Assembly (NCBI RefSeq): GCF_047663525.1
Contig: NC_092605.1
Location: forward strand, 6,758,001 to 6,822,000
Direction: 5' to 3'
Length of the DNA stretch: 64,000 nucleotides
From: Anas platyrhynchos
Taxonomy: Eukaryota > Chordata > Aves > Anseriformes > Anatidae
Of the stretch, positions 39,001-50,760 are shown piece after piece. A program made the translations under genes and the position numbers. Below the pieces are notes generated by a model. It did no database searches and was not told where the DNA came from. It saw only the letters and a program-made list of their open reading frames with translations. How positions within the stretch are numbered: position 1 is the stretch's first letter; the number at the start of each line of letters is the position of its first letter.

Positions 39001-41742
39001 ATTTAGCCCTGTAAGGTGAAGGCATGTGGTGGGAGGCAGGCGGAGGCGGGTGGGACGGTTGCCTGGGGAGGTAAAACCCACAGCCGTGTGCTGCCGCTGT
39101 GGTAGGCAGGGAGGGGAGACAGCCTCTGGTGCGACTGATGCCACAAGAGCCAGCCTGCAGGCTCTTTGAGGAGGTTGTGGCCGTTAATTATGCTGAAGTC
39201 CCAAATTTGTCCAAGAACAGGGAGCCTCGCTCTGAACACTTTCTTCTCTTCCACTGCTGGTATCATACGCGTTAGCTTCTTGAACAGCAGAAATTCTCAA
39301 AACACTCCTCCTGCCCTTTTAAGCAAGATACTGCCCTGGTGAAGGTCCTGGAGAAACTCGCTGATACAGACGTAGTCATGCATTTGTGCAGGGTGAATTA
39401 CACTACCAGCTAATTTAAACAGAAAACCCCACCGAGCACAGAGCACCTGCAGGACACGTGCTTGCAGCCATGCTGACCCTGAGGTAGGGGAGCAGACACG
39501 GCCTGCTCGTGGCTTCTCTCATCTGCTGCGGGTTCACATGCTGGCAGGGCAGGGAGCAAGGTGCATGAAAGCAATAGGTGGCACCTCCGCATCCTCCTCA
39601 GGTGCAGCTCTGCTGTCAGGTACAATGCTGGATGTTCCTCAAGTTCCTATTTCCGTAACAAGTATTTTGGGATACTTTCAAAATTTAAATAATGGAAGAA
39701 AAGAAGGATTTATAAACGCTGCAGTAGGAACATAACACACTGAATAACATGTGTTAAAATTTGATTAGTTTTGCGTACTGTTCTGGTTTATTTTCTGTGT
39801 CTTCATATATAGCTGCTAGACAAAGCCCTGTACTTGTAAGAATTTTATTAAAATACTTAGTTAAGATAGTACAAAACTGTTTAAGCTAGGCAATAGCTGC
39901 ACTATATGATACTGGCATTACTACTGGATAGATTTTATCAGGGGAGGAGGTTTCCAGAACTGGGACATAGTGTTTTTGTAGGGTTTCCAACTTGTTTGTT
40001 ACACTTCTAGCGGCATGACTAAATCCACAAACTTTCACAACATCCAGCAGCAGCTAGTGAGGTAAACTGTCACAATGGAATTCTTGTCTAGTAACAAGGT
40101 CAGCTGTTTCAGCTGCAAACATAGGAGTAAGCCTACTTAATTCAATAATCCAAGTCAGGGTTGGCTTAGTGTGTACAAATATGCAGAGTTCTGCATGTTA
40201 GCAAATACAGATTTTAAAAAATAAAGCAGTCATCATTCCCTTTTAGTCTCCCTCCCAGCACCTGTTAACTCCAAATTTCTAATTTATTTCATCTTGCTCT
40301 GCCCTGTCTTGTATGCATGTAACAAACTGTCCACACCAGCTTTTCTTTAGTTACACAAGATATACCTCTGTTCCGTAACAAAGGAGAAGTCCAGGACCTA
40401 ATTATGGTGCAGTTGTATTTCTTAGTTTGCAAGAGCTAGACAGGAATATGCTGCTGTAGAGGAACAAGCCTCAAGGTCCTGAACAAATTGAGCAGAGAAA
40501 AATGAATGGTTTCTTGTTACATTCCATGACTGAGAAGAAATGATAAACTGGTAGAAAAGCGTATGTATAAAACCAAGCCCAAAACACCTGTTCAGAGTTC
40601 ACAGCTTCATATTGAAACATCTCCAAAATACCCTTGCCCGTTGCTTTCTTTAACTTAGACTTCTTCCACCCCTTTCTTCATGGGCATTCTTTTGACTTTA
40701 CATGCGGCCAGCCCTAATATCAGGGAATCTTTCCCATGACAGCAGCTGGTGAGAGCAGAGGGGGAGAAATGGCAAGGTCAGCACATGAGAGGCAGTTATG
40801 GAAGATAAACCAGGATGTTGTTCATCTGTGTGTGTCAAATATCTCTTTTCACATAAGGAGTCAGGATCAGCCTCCTACACAATGCTAGCCACAGACAGAG
40901 AACACCCAGACAGCGGCTGTGTGTGGCTGAACTGTTTTAAAACTGTGCTGGCTAGCTGAAGGCATACAAGGGAGGGCTAAAGCAAAGGGAGAATGAACTG
41001 CAAGAGGCAATTTCTCACTTCCCAGACAAAATGGGAAGTCATTTTGCTTTGGGAGGTCTAAGTGATCAAGGTGAAGCCATAAACTTAGGCCTAGGTAACT
41101 CTCTGGCTTGCACAAACAGTGCCATTAAGCCTTTCCATTTTTCACTAGAGTCCCAGATGCTTCATGTCTTTTCCAACCCTTGTTCTCTCAGCTTAAGAAA
41201 AGGCTTGAAATAATTGTTACTCAGCAGCAATAGCCTAGCTACCAGCCAGTTTCTTTGTGGACTCCCATACAACTCTGCAGTGCAGAAGTCAGAGATCCAA
41301 AACTGCGGATCAAGATCTTTTCAGTAGTGTTTAAAGCTGAAAGCCGCTGAAAAGTCCAGATGACATTGTCAATACGGCATCCCAGGGATGGGAAAACCAA
41401 ATAGTCATGGTCTTTTAAATAAGCATCCCAAATGGCAATGTGAACTTTGTTTCCACAGATGCTCCCTGTAAATTCAGGCTTTTGAGGAAAGGGTTTGTTT
41501 ATAAGTCATGTTTTTAATTTACAACAATAATAAAGTAAAAATACAAATCTCCTGTGTTTTGCTCACACAGCTGCATTCTCTGTACTGGACTTTCCATATT
41601 TGAGTACAGAGGAATGAAGAGCTCTGTTTTATTTCATCTATTGGACTGTTCATCTGTTATACTGTCATATTGTTGAAGTCCTCAGTTATGGAGTAGAGCC
41701 TCAAATCTGCCAGCTACTTCCCATTCAGACATATGTTAAATG
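39001..41742. other. Intergenic DNA
   Basis: Average composition, falling to AT-rich. I see no gene, RNA gene or identifiable transposon. An A13 run (41,743-41,755) and a T13 run (41,775-41,787) mark the end next to the retroviral remnant. Confidence 0.55.
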
Positions 41743-41875
41743 AAAAAAAAAAAAAGTAAAATTCTGATTTGCTCTTTTTTTTTTTTTCCTTGTATGTAGG
41801 ATCCCTGCTTTATGCTGAGAAACCCAGTGAGACTCACAGCAAAGATGCGTGTAATTCAGCAGACTCTGCACCTAG

Positions 41876-42706
41876 CCAAGTCATTCCCTCGATCAAGTAA
41901 AGACCCCTCGATCAAGTAAAGATTTTGACCCTTGCAAGTGTTGGGACAATATACACCGAGAGGCATTGAGAGATGAGGACCTGATAGGCATGGCCTTTCC
42001 AGTAACAGTACAGAATAATGGGCCAAATGAATATAATGCTTTTCAGTGGGACTTGATAAAGGAACTGAGAAAAACAGTCACGACCTATGGATTGCATGCA
42101 CCTTTTACCCAATCATTATTAGAAAACGTGATGACAGGTCAGTTGCTGGTTCCATATGATTGTCACCAAATAGCTGCTATGATCCTCACGCTGACTCAAA
42201 AATTGGTATGGGAACAGAAATAGAGAGAACTGTGTGAGACAGTAGCACTGCAGAATTTAGAAAGAACATTAGGCGACCCTCTTATGGGTGCAGGGCTTCC
42301 TCAGTTTATGGGGGCTGAGCCGTTAGTAGATCCACGATTACAAGCTTGGCTCAACGATGCCATCTGGCGACAGTCAGCCCAACTAGCATTACAAGCCTTG
42401 CTGAAACTGCCAGAAATAGGAAGGAGCCAGCCTTCTTTTACTAGCATACGACAAGGAGTCAATGAACCTTATATGCAATTTATAGACAGATTGAGGGATT
42501 CACTGAACAAGCAAATAGATAATCATGAAGCTAAAGAGGCTCTCATGTTGAAACTGGCGATTGAAAATGCTAACACAGAGCGTAAAAAGATTCTGCGATC
42601 CATGCCTAATGGGACAACCTTGGTGCAAATGATAGAGGCTTGCAATTGCATGGGGTCTGTTGAACACCATACGACCGCACTAGCCAGTGTGTTCGCTGCA
42701 GCATGA
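41876..42706 (+). pseudogene. Retroviral gag remnant (capsid region)
   Basis: Capsid forms the core shell of a retrovirus. The frame opens after a stop at about 41,873-41,875 and is interrupted by a TAG at 42,221-42,223; the same frame resumes immediately, so a single substitution probably caused the stop. The first part is like the capsid N-terminal domain (Trp-rich, with a conserved Y-G-L motif). The second carries the major homology region at about 42,446-42,505 (Q-G-x3-E-P pattern), the hallmark of retroviral capsids. The frame ends with TGA at 42,704-42,706, and no zinc knuckles follow. A tandem duplication of about 20 bp, CCTCGATCAAGTAAAGA, stands just upstream at 41,887-41,920. Confidence 0.85.
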
Positions 42707-42741
42707 GTGATGGGCAATGATCAGCAATTTTTTATTTTATT

Positions 42742-43785
42742 TTTTTTACCATTCCACTCCACACTAAGGATGCACCGCGATTTGCATTTTTGGTACCAAA
42801 AATAAACAAAAGTGAACCCATGGATAGATATCACTGGACTGTTCTTCCACAAGAGATGATGAATTCTCCAACCGTATGCCAAACATGTGTTGCTAAAGCT
42901 CTAGCCCCTGTTAGAAAACAATATTCCAAGACCTATACTTATCATTACATGGATAATATATTGGTAGCGGCACCTACAGAATCATTAACCCATGAAATAA
43001 TTCAGAGGCTGAGACAAGAACTGCAAACATCGGGGTTGCAGATAGCCCCTGAGAAAATCCAAGTAGAGGCACCATGGAAATACCTGGGCTGGAAAATCAT
43101 ACAACAAACCATTCAACCCCAAGCCATTACCATCACACAAGAAGTTAAGACATTGAATGATCTACAGAAGTTTATTGGTAATATTAATTGGATACGAAAC
43201 TATTGTGGAATTAATAATCAAGTATTATCACCATTGTTCAATCTCCTGAAAGGTGACAACGATATCAACGTGCCTCGGCAACTGACAAAGGAAGCAAAGA
43301 CAGCAGAGTCACATAGAAGGAGAATTCATGAAGCAGCAATGTCACGACGAGCAGAAGGATTGCCTATTCAACTTTATTTGTGTAACCAGGACCCGCAACC
43401 CCTAGCTCTTATAGCGCAATGGGATCCAAATGCCCCCGATCCATTACTCTTGTTGGAATGGGTATTTCTGCCACACCAACCCACAAAGACACTAGCGACA
43501 AGAGTGGAGATGTTTGCAGCCTTAATAAAAAGAGGCAGGGAAAGAATTGTGGAAATAACCAGAATTGAGCCTGAAACCATCGTAATACCCATTGTGAAGG
43601 AATATCTTGATTGGTGCCTGCAAAACAGCGTGGAAATGCAGCTGGCTCTCACGGGCTTTACTGGACGAGTGGACATACACCTCCTCTCTTACAAATTGAT
43701 CACATTTTACACATACAGCGACACTTTTTCCCATCAAAAGGTGCCCCCAACGGAAGCCTTTGGGTACACCCAGTACCAGCTTTGA
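42742..43785 (+). pseudogene. Retroviral pol remnant (C-terminal RT and connection region)
   Basis: Reverse transcriptase copies viral RNA into DNA. The frame begins inside the palm domain, just after the position of the first catalytic Asp, with an F-T-I-P-L-H motif at about 42,745. The catalytic YMDD box reads YMDN (42,946-42,957). The Y-L-G-W motif at about 43,081 and a connection domain with the W-V-F-L-P-H motif follow, and the frame runs on without a stop for nearly 350 codons to TGA after 43,785. The N-terminal RT is absent, and the start codon often assigned inside the frame is not real. Loss of the first domain makes it inactive. The uninterrupted frame suggests the insertion is not very old, or that it has been kept open by chance. 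Confidence 0.88.
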
Positions 43786-44946
43786 ACTCTCCATGGAAGC
43801 CTTTATACAGTCCCACATGCAGCCGGACTCTGTGTCTTCACTCTTTCCGAACAACCCTAAACATAACCCTAACCGGGTTAGCGTCTGCCCTGTCCCAGGG
43901 GCAGAAAGCAAAGACATGCAGAGTGAGGACAGGTTGTCAATTTTCAAACTTCACTCTTTTCCGTTTACCTACAAAACCTGCTTCCAGAGTTAAACCTAAA
44001 AACATTTATTCTTCACTTACTCGGGCTGTATGTGAGCAGTTTTCTGCTTATAGTGTGTTGGCTCAGCAGCTTCCAAAGGCAGCATGGAGATGCTCCAGGC
44101 AGGATGTCACCACCACCAGCTCCTCAGCCACAGCAAATCTCATCCTCTGCTCTCCCGAGCACAGGGCAAATCCAAGCTCCCCAGCTGCCTCCCCTTCCCA
44201 CTGACCACGTCCTCCAGCCAGCTGTGTCCTCAAGGCAGGCACTGCCCTTGCAGCCATGTGCCAGGGGGATGGAACCCCACCAGAGGAGGCATTTTCTAAC
44301 CTTACCCCAAAGCTGTTGCCACCTTGCCTGTTGTAATCCTGGAGGAAAACAGCCACGCCTGAGCTCCTCCAGCTGCACCAAAGTTTAACTCTTTCTGTCC
44401 TTGTTGTGGCGGGGCAGCTCTGCGAGGAAGCCACCTCCTGAGCCACCACAGCCTTCCCACTCCCACCCCTGCCATTGTGCTTCCACCTGTGGCAGCTGGA
44501 GCATTTTTCTCTTGTTTTAACCTGAAAAACAAACAATAAACAAACAAATAACAACAACAATTTCCCTTTTCTGTCTCTCTCTCTTTTATTATTATTATTG
44601 TAAAAGTGATGTTCAGCAAAAGAACATTCTGGCAAAAGGTTGGTTCTCAAGCAAAGTTCATCCCAGCTGCACAGAAGGGGGTTTGCTGACTCTCACCACC
44701 AGCCACTGGCTCCAACACACTCCTCGCCCAGGCAGCCCTGGGCTGGGGACGGCTGCAGCGAGGTCTGAGGAAGAAGCAAGTCTTGCCCAATAATCACACT
44801 TAATGCTTTTGTTTTATTTTGGAAACCTTGGCTGGTTGTGGCTGAAAGCAAGAGGCAGGTGATTTCAGCTGCTGAAGGAAATCACGCCCCACTCAGAGGG
44901 TGTTTTTCTGCATAAATGTCTAGGGAAAGAAAAAATCTCCCTGCCG

Positions 44947-44977
<31 letters not shown>

Positions 44978-47900
44978 CCAAGTGCTTCCATCACCCAGGG
45001 CAGCGATCCCATGCAGCGATGTGTTTTGTTTGCTGTCCCATGCTCAATGCATTACCCCATCCTGAGCAGGGACTTGCTGCCCAGCTACGTTTCTTCAGCA
45101 ATCATTTCTTCTCTCCAAAAGCCAAAGCTGAGCAAAACTAGTTCTTCTGCAAGTTCACACAGCTGGGGAATAAAGAAAATAAGTCGATAAGCATCTCTGA
45201 TGGCTTCAGGATAAAGTTGTATCTGATCTTTTTCCTGAGACAAAATATTGCTGTTTTTTTTCTCTCCTCAGCAATTGTACATTAAAATAAAAGTTAATGA
45301 GTCCAGGATTAAACGCCCTCAAGGAAGGGGAAATAAACCTTTACTCCTGGCAAGATTTGAGAGGGCCTTTACAAAATAAAGTCATGTGAACAGAGGTGTA
45401 AACGGTTCAGCATGAAGTTTCCCACAACACTGTTTTACCTTAAAGCACGTTTTACACGCAAGGACACAGGAGCACTTGGCCGTCTCTGCTGGACATCCCA
45501 TGGCCTTGAGGGTGTTTTAGGGGGATTCCTTTAGGGGATGTTTTAGGGGGATTTGCTCAAACCGGGCTGGAACGAGAGCACCCGTGGTCTGTGGGTGCCA
45601 TCCTGCGCGCCAGTGACCACAGGGACAGGACCAGTCAGGATATGAGGAGGTCTCTGCTGGGGTCCCCTCTGCCCTTGGTGACATTTTGGGGCATGGGGAG
45701 AGGCAGCTTCCCCACCTCATCTGCAGCAAGAGGCTGAGTCCACATTGGGTGAGTTGCTGAAGGAGCAGTACCAGCCCCAAGTGCCAAAACTGGGCTGCTG
45801 TCACGTCAAACAAAAAGAAAACAAACAAACAAACAAAAAACTACCAAGGAGGGGGATGAACAGAAAGCAATGTGGTGGTCCACTGCCAGTCAGTGTCATC
45901 TGTCACCCCCAAATGGGTCACCTCCACTGTGCCCCCACGGAGCCTCTTCCAGCTGAGCAGCATCAGGAGATGGAGTCACACATGGGACATTGCCAGCACC
46001 CCAAATACACTCACTCATTGAGCCAGAGGGCAAAGACATTAGGGCAGGGCATAAGTTAACATTAATAAGCATTGCTCATCAGCAGGCATTAAAAACAGGT
46101 TGTTCTAACAAGGGAACGTCCTGCTCGGAGGTGACCTCTGGGGATCTGACCAGCAGCTCAGACCAGAAGCAGGATAAAGGGGAGAGCACCCCACAAAGGA
46201 ACTGCCACTGCCCTCCCACCCCACACAGCTGCCCCATGGAGCCTGGAGGAGAGGACACGTACCCAGGGTTCCTTATTCCCTCCGGCACCTCCATGCCCAT
46301 CAAATCAGGGGGCACTAGGCTTGGAGCAGTATAACACCCCACTGCAAACGCATTCTCCCATTCCAACTGGGATTAATTTCCAGCATCTCTGCCTGAAAAT
46401 ATCCATTGGCACCAGGCTGCAGCCCCCCCTTGCTGGTGGCCAGCTTCTCCCAGCATCCAGGTCTCTGCCCCCAGCAGCTTTCCCTTAGTTCTGTGCTTGT
46501 TCTGGGACTGCTATTTCCCCTGCTGCTGAAGTTGAAAATCCCCCAAAACACAAGTTCTCCACTGGGATTTGTGTGCCAGGGTCTGGCAATGGGGCTGCCC
46601 TCAGCCCCCCAGCTCCAAGAAGGGAGCAAGCAGGGTGAGAGGAGGGGACAGCAGGAGGTGTCACCAGTTATCCTGCGGGAAATGGTGAGATGTCCCCAGC
46701 TCCAGCGCTATTTTCCCCTCATTATAGGCCTGAAGGAACAGTGCATTTCCAAAGTCACTTTCTGCTGCAGTCACCAAAGCCCACAGACCTGCTCTGGCAA
46801 ACCCTGTTTTTTGCTGCACACCCAGGTGGGGTCAGATCCCCCAAATGGGATGCTCCAGCCCCCACCGAGCTCAGCCCGCACCCCAGGGCTCTGCAGAGGA
46901 ACAGGAGGAAGGTGCTGGTGCCTGTTTGTCTGCAAACAGGGCAAGAAACATTCCAGAATGTCCCATATCCAAACCTCGGTATCCTGCGTTGCAGCTTTTC
47001 AGACACTAGATGTCAGCAAAATAATAAAAATGATGCAGAGGAGCTTTGTACCCGAGCATAAACCTGACAGTGATTTCTACCGTGCTGCTAAAACTCACTT
47101 TTGTACAAACTGACTCCAATAAACCCATTTTCTGCGGCAATAACCAGAGGGCAACGGGGAAATACCTCTCAGAGACTGGAGGCTCTCTGGACATCCTGAA
47201 CAGGGCAAGGTGCAAGCTTGGCCTGACCCATCTGTGCCAGCAGAACCCCCTTGGACACTCACAGAGCAGCTGAACAGCATTTATTTTGCATGTGCACTTC
47301 TTGGGGGGGGATTTTGGGGATGTATGCTACTGGCCCAGCTCCTCTGCTCGGGCTGATGAAAGCTTCCAGCCCTGCTCCTGGTGGCACTTTGGGACTTGGG
47401 GCTTGCGCAAGGTGAACCTGGCCTGCAGGTACAGCCTGCCCGCACTCCACCTGCCACATAACAGCCTCTGGAGCACAAGTCACCTTTCCCTGTATCAGGA
47501 GAAAAGGTCCCATGCTATTGCCTTCTGTGCCTTTAGTGCTGCAGTAATAAAACCAGAGTGCAGCCTGTGCAGCACAAGGCACAGATCTGTGGGGCAGGCG
47601 AGCCCCCAACTTTGCTGCCCTGCCCAAGCTGGGCTGTTACCCTCCTGGCAGCTTTTACCCAGTTTTTGGGCTGAGATCTGAAAGGGTTGGGCTCTGTGCT
47701 GACCTTTTTGTACAAGAGCAGGAAATCACTGAGCCCCAGGAAAATGCCTGCCCCCAAAATCCGCCCTCACACCACACCGATGTGGAGCGATGCTCTTTGC
47801 TCTTGACTTCGGGCCACCTGCCCGGCAAACAGCTAGCTTACAGCAAGCCCTGGAGCACCATTGTGGGGTTTCTAAACACTGAGGTGAGGTGCAACCAGGG

Positions 47901-50159
47901 GGCCCCAGTGCTTTGGGGACTTTGTGGTTTTCTTTCTAGACCACATTTCCACCCAAAACTTGGATTGCATTTAGGGAAGAGCCAGCCTTTTAGAGACAGA
48001 GCACCCCAACATCGACTTTGCTCTCCTCCTTCAACCTTCACTCCAGAAGACATGGGCCACTACTCGGCCCCAGATCCCTCCTCCTCCCATCTAATCCCCC
48101 GGGGATGGATGGGCTCTGCACCGATACTTCTCCCAGGCGGTCGATCTCCCCTTTCCCAGGGTCTAGGGTTTCAGACCCTCCCCGTCCGAGCCCGAGGTGT
48201 CTCCCCACATGCTGACCCGGCAGGACACAGTTCAAAGCCTCCAACAGGAAAAACAGGAACAGCCGCCCCGCTCTCCCCGTTGACATAGTTTCGGTCTAGT
48301 TCTTGGTGTCAAAGGAGGCATTCACCACCTCGCCGCCCGGGAGGCCCCGCGGGACGACAGCCCCCAAACACGTCCAGGTGGGGCCCGGCTGGGACATTGC
48401 CACCCTGCCCTGCTTCAGGCTGCAGATCCCGACTTTTCCTTGGGATGTGCAGGGGGAAATATTTCTGCTTCTCCTCTGTGCCTTGCCCTGGAGAGCTGCC
48501 AGCACCCGTACACAGGGTTTGCAGGCTGAAGTTGGTGGCTAGGCCCATGCAGGGCAGCGGTGGTTGGGAAGCACAAAGCCTTGGTGCTGGTGGGGCCACG
48601 GTGGCACAGGGACCCCAGGAGCTGGGCACATCCCTGGAGAGCATGGACCCACCTCCACCAGCTCCTAGTTGTGGTGAGGGACAAGGAGGAACCCAAATTC
48701 AAGATCCTCCGTGGTGTTCCGGCACGCAGGGACTGGTGCTGCGGTTAGGCAGATGTTTGGGAGCTCCTCCTGCAGGAGGTCTGTCACCACCCAGTGACAA
48801 CAAGGGCAAGGACTGCCCGTGGTGTCCCTCCTTGTGGCATCACTGCTGCGTCTGCTAATCTCCTCCAGCCCTGCCCAAGCCTCTGGCCAAGGGGTGTGAG
48901 CAGATTTCCAGCAGATAGAGGTGTCAGCCTTTCCTGCTCAGCAGGTTTGTGGCCAAGCTCCTCTGCAGGGCATTAATTAGCTGGGGTGCAGGATGGAGCA
49001 GGGCAGCTCCCCAGGAGGGGACCCAGCCCAACCTGTCACTGCTAGGCCACGGGGAGGTGTGACACATTGTCCACCTGCAATAAGACACACATGGTGCAGG
49101 GCTGGGCGTCCGTACGAGCATGGGTCAGCTCAGCAGCCCAGCCCATGCCATGCCTCCGGTGATGGCTTCCCATTAAAAGTGTCCCAGTGCTGCCCCACTC
49201 ATCCCTTGAAGACCAGGAGCTGTGTCACCTCCACCACCCCAGCAGGGACGCAGGGGACAAGAAGCTCTCCCCAGCACCCTGCGAGGCCCTGGGCTCTCCA
49301 AACCAAAGCCCCATCCTCCAGGGCTGTGCTAAGTGCCTTGTTAACACCCGTGCCAACAGATCCTAACCCTGCTTCTGCTCCCTCACCTACCGATTCCCTC
49401 CAGCTGCTGTGTGTGGTTTGCAAGGAGCCCTGCAGATCTGAGCAGCACAGGCCTGGTTTGCACTACTGAAAGGGAGAAGGATCGGAGCTGGTGCCACACA
49501 GCCCATCTGCAGAGCAGGGCTGTCAGGGCTGTCTTTGAAGGAGCTCACTCTGACTTTTGGCTTCCCAAAAATGCAACCGCAAAGAGGAATGTTTCTCTCC
49601 AGGCCTCATCTGGCAGGGTCCTTGCTCTGAGGTCTCAGCTTCCAGCATAAAAGCAAGAAATTCTTCCAGACCTAAGTCCGTAACTCCCAGGGGCAGATGT
49701 CCCCTCTGGCTCCATCTGCCACAGCCCAGCTCCCCACATGACACCAGCCCCACCTCCCGAACACTCCAGATATTTTCTTGAGTGCAGTTGCTGGCGATGC
49801 TTCAGATCCCTCTTTTGAACCCATCAGCTCTTTCCCACATCTCCTTCCTACTCCTTACACTGCCGTTTGCGGGGTTTGCCACCAAATTCCCCCCCATCAT
49901 GGATGAATGTTTCCTTAGGGTCACAGACAGCCTCCTGACAGCCTCCCTGGCCAAACACATCCCTGCAGTCAGGGCAGTGCTACAAAAACCTGCTGCTGTG
50001 GGCACATCGAGCACCCTCTCCAGACTGGAGCAGAGCTGGGCACAAGCTGGGGGTAGCAGGGACCTGTTGGTTTGCCGTGTCCTGCTCTGGGACCCCACAC
50101 AGGCAGGTGGCAAAGGGGAATGTCCCTTTGCCCTCCCTCCACCATGGGGCAAGGCACCA
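43786..50159. other. GC-rich DNA without a supported gene
   Basis: Many overlapping open frames on both strands (up to 235 codons), none with a recognisable domain, codon periodicity I can see, or a consistent splice pattern. A telomere-like patch stands at about 43,853-43,876. Simple repeats: T27 at 44,947-44,973, and a 26-bp duplication of GTTTTAGGGGGATT at 45,514-45,553. Confidence 0.5.
44947..44973. repeat. T27 homopolymer
   Basis: Twenty-seven T on the plus strand. It could be the poly(A) tail of a minus-strand retrocopy, but the flank shows no recognisable gene copy. Confidence 0.95.
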
Positions 50160-50760
50160 GCCACTTCCTGCCTTACCGTGAACTGGAGTTGGTAAATATA
50201 ATGAAATCATAAAAAGAGGGGGGATCTTGCACCAAAGACATTGGAAGCTCTCGCGTGACTGTACTTTCCCCTCAACTAAACCGGCGTGAGTGGTGGATAG
50301 ACCAATTCCCATGGGAACTCATCCACTCTCTGTTTATCTTGAACGCAATAAAAATGATATTAAAAATAGATTGTGGAGTAGGAGCAGCAGAAAATACTCG
50401 ACACCTGATGCTGTTCCTCTCCGTTGTCTGAAATCTAATAGCTGAGTTCTGGGAACAGGCATGTCAGTGCGATTACAGCTCAGACACTCCCAAACCTTGT
50501 CTCGAACAAGACTGAAACCCAATTACACTTCTGAAGGGCTGAACGGTTTCTGTTAGGCTGCTGGAGCAGCAGGCAGGGCGCTGCCGGCCTGGGTCCCAGC
50601 CGCAGAGCCCAGCTCCCCGCTGCGCTGAGGGGGAATGGCAGAAAATAAACGGGAGAATAAAAATACCAAAAACCACAAGGCACTAAGATATCACAGTAAA
50701 TGACAGCCTTATAAAAAAAATACTAACTGCTGCAGAAAGGGCTATATTTTAATACCCAAA
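50160..50760. other. AT-rich island, candidate conserved non-coding element
   Basis: About 600 bp of balanced, complex sequence within GC-rich, repeat-like surroundings, with motifs such as GTAAATATAATG, CAATAAAAATGATATT and AATCTAATAG. Such islands often are deeply conserved enhancers. There is no coding frame. Conservation cannot be tested here. Confidence 0.3.

Larger units (their letters stand above)
41876..43785 (+). mobile_element. Decayed endogenous retrovirus (class II-like), internal fragment
   Basis: A capsid-type gag frame (41,876-42,706) is followed, 35 bp later and in another frame, by the second half of reverse transcriptase and the connection region (42,742-43,785). The nucleocapsid, protease and N-terminal RT are missing between them, and integrase, env and both LTRs were not found. 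The element is oriented plus, opposite to KPNA2 and SMURF2. The capsid and RT resemble the beta/alpha (class II) retroviruses more than gamma or spuma types; the lineage is inference. It cannot produce virus. Confidence 0.85.

Noticed and set aside
43611-44204. 197-codon plus-strand frame after the RT remnant, considered as integrase or env
   Set aside because: No zinc-binding HHCC, DDE or envelope features; the first part overlaps the RT frame in another phase.
46406-47113. 235-codon plus-strand frame
   Set aside because: No domain, no start context, and equally long frames lie on the opposite strand; typical of GC-rich DNA.
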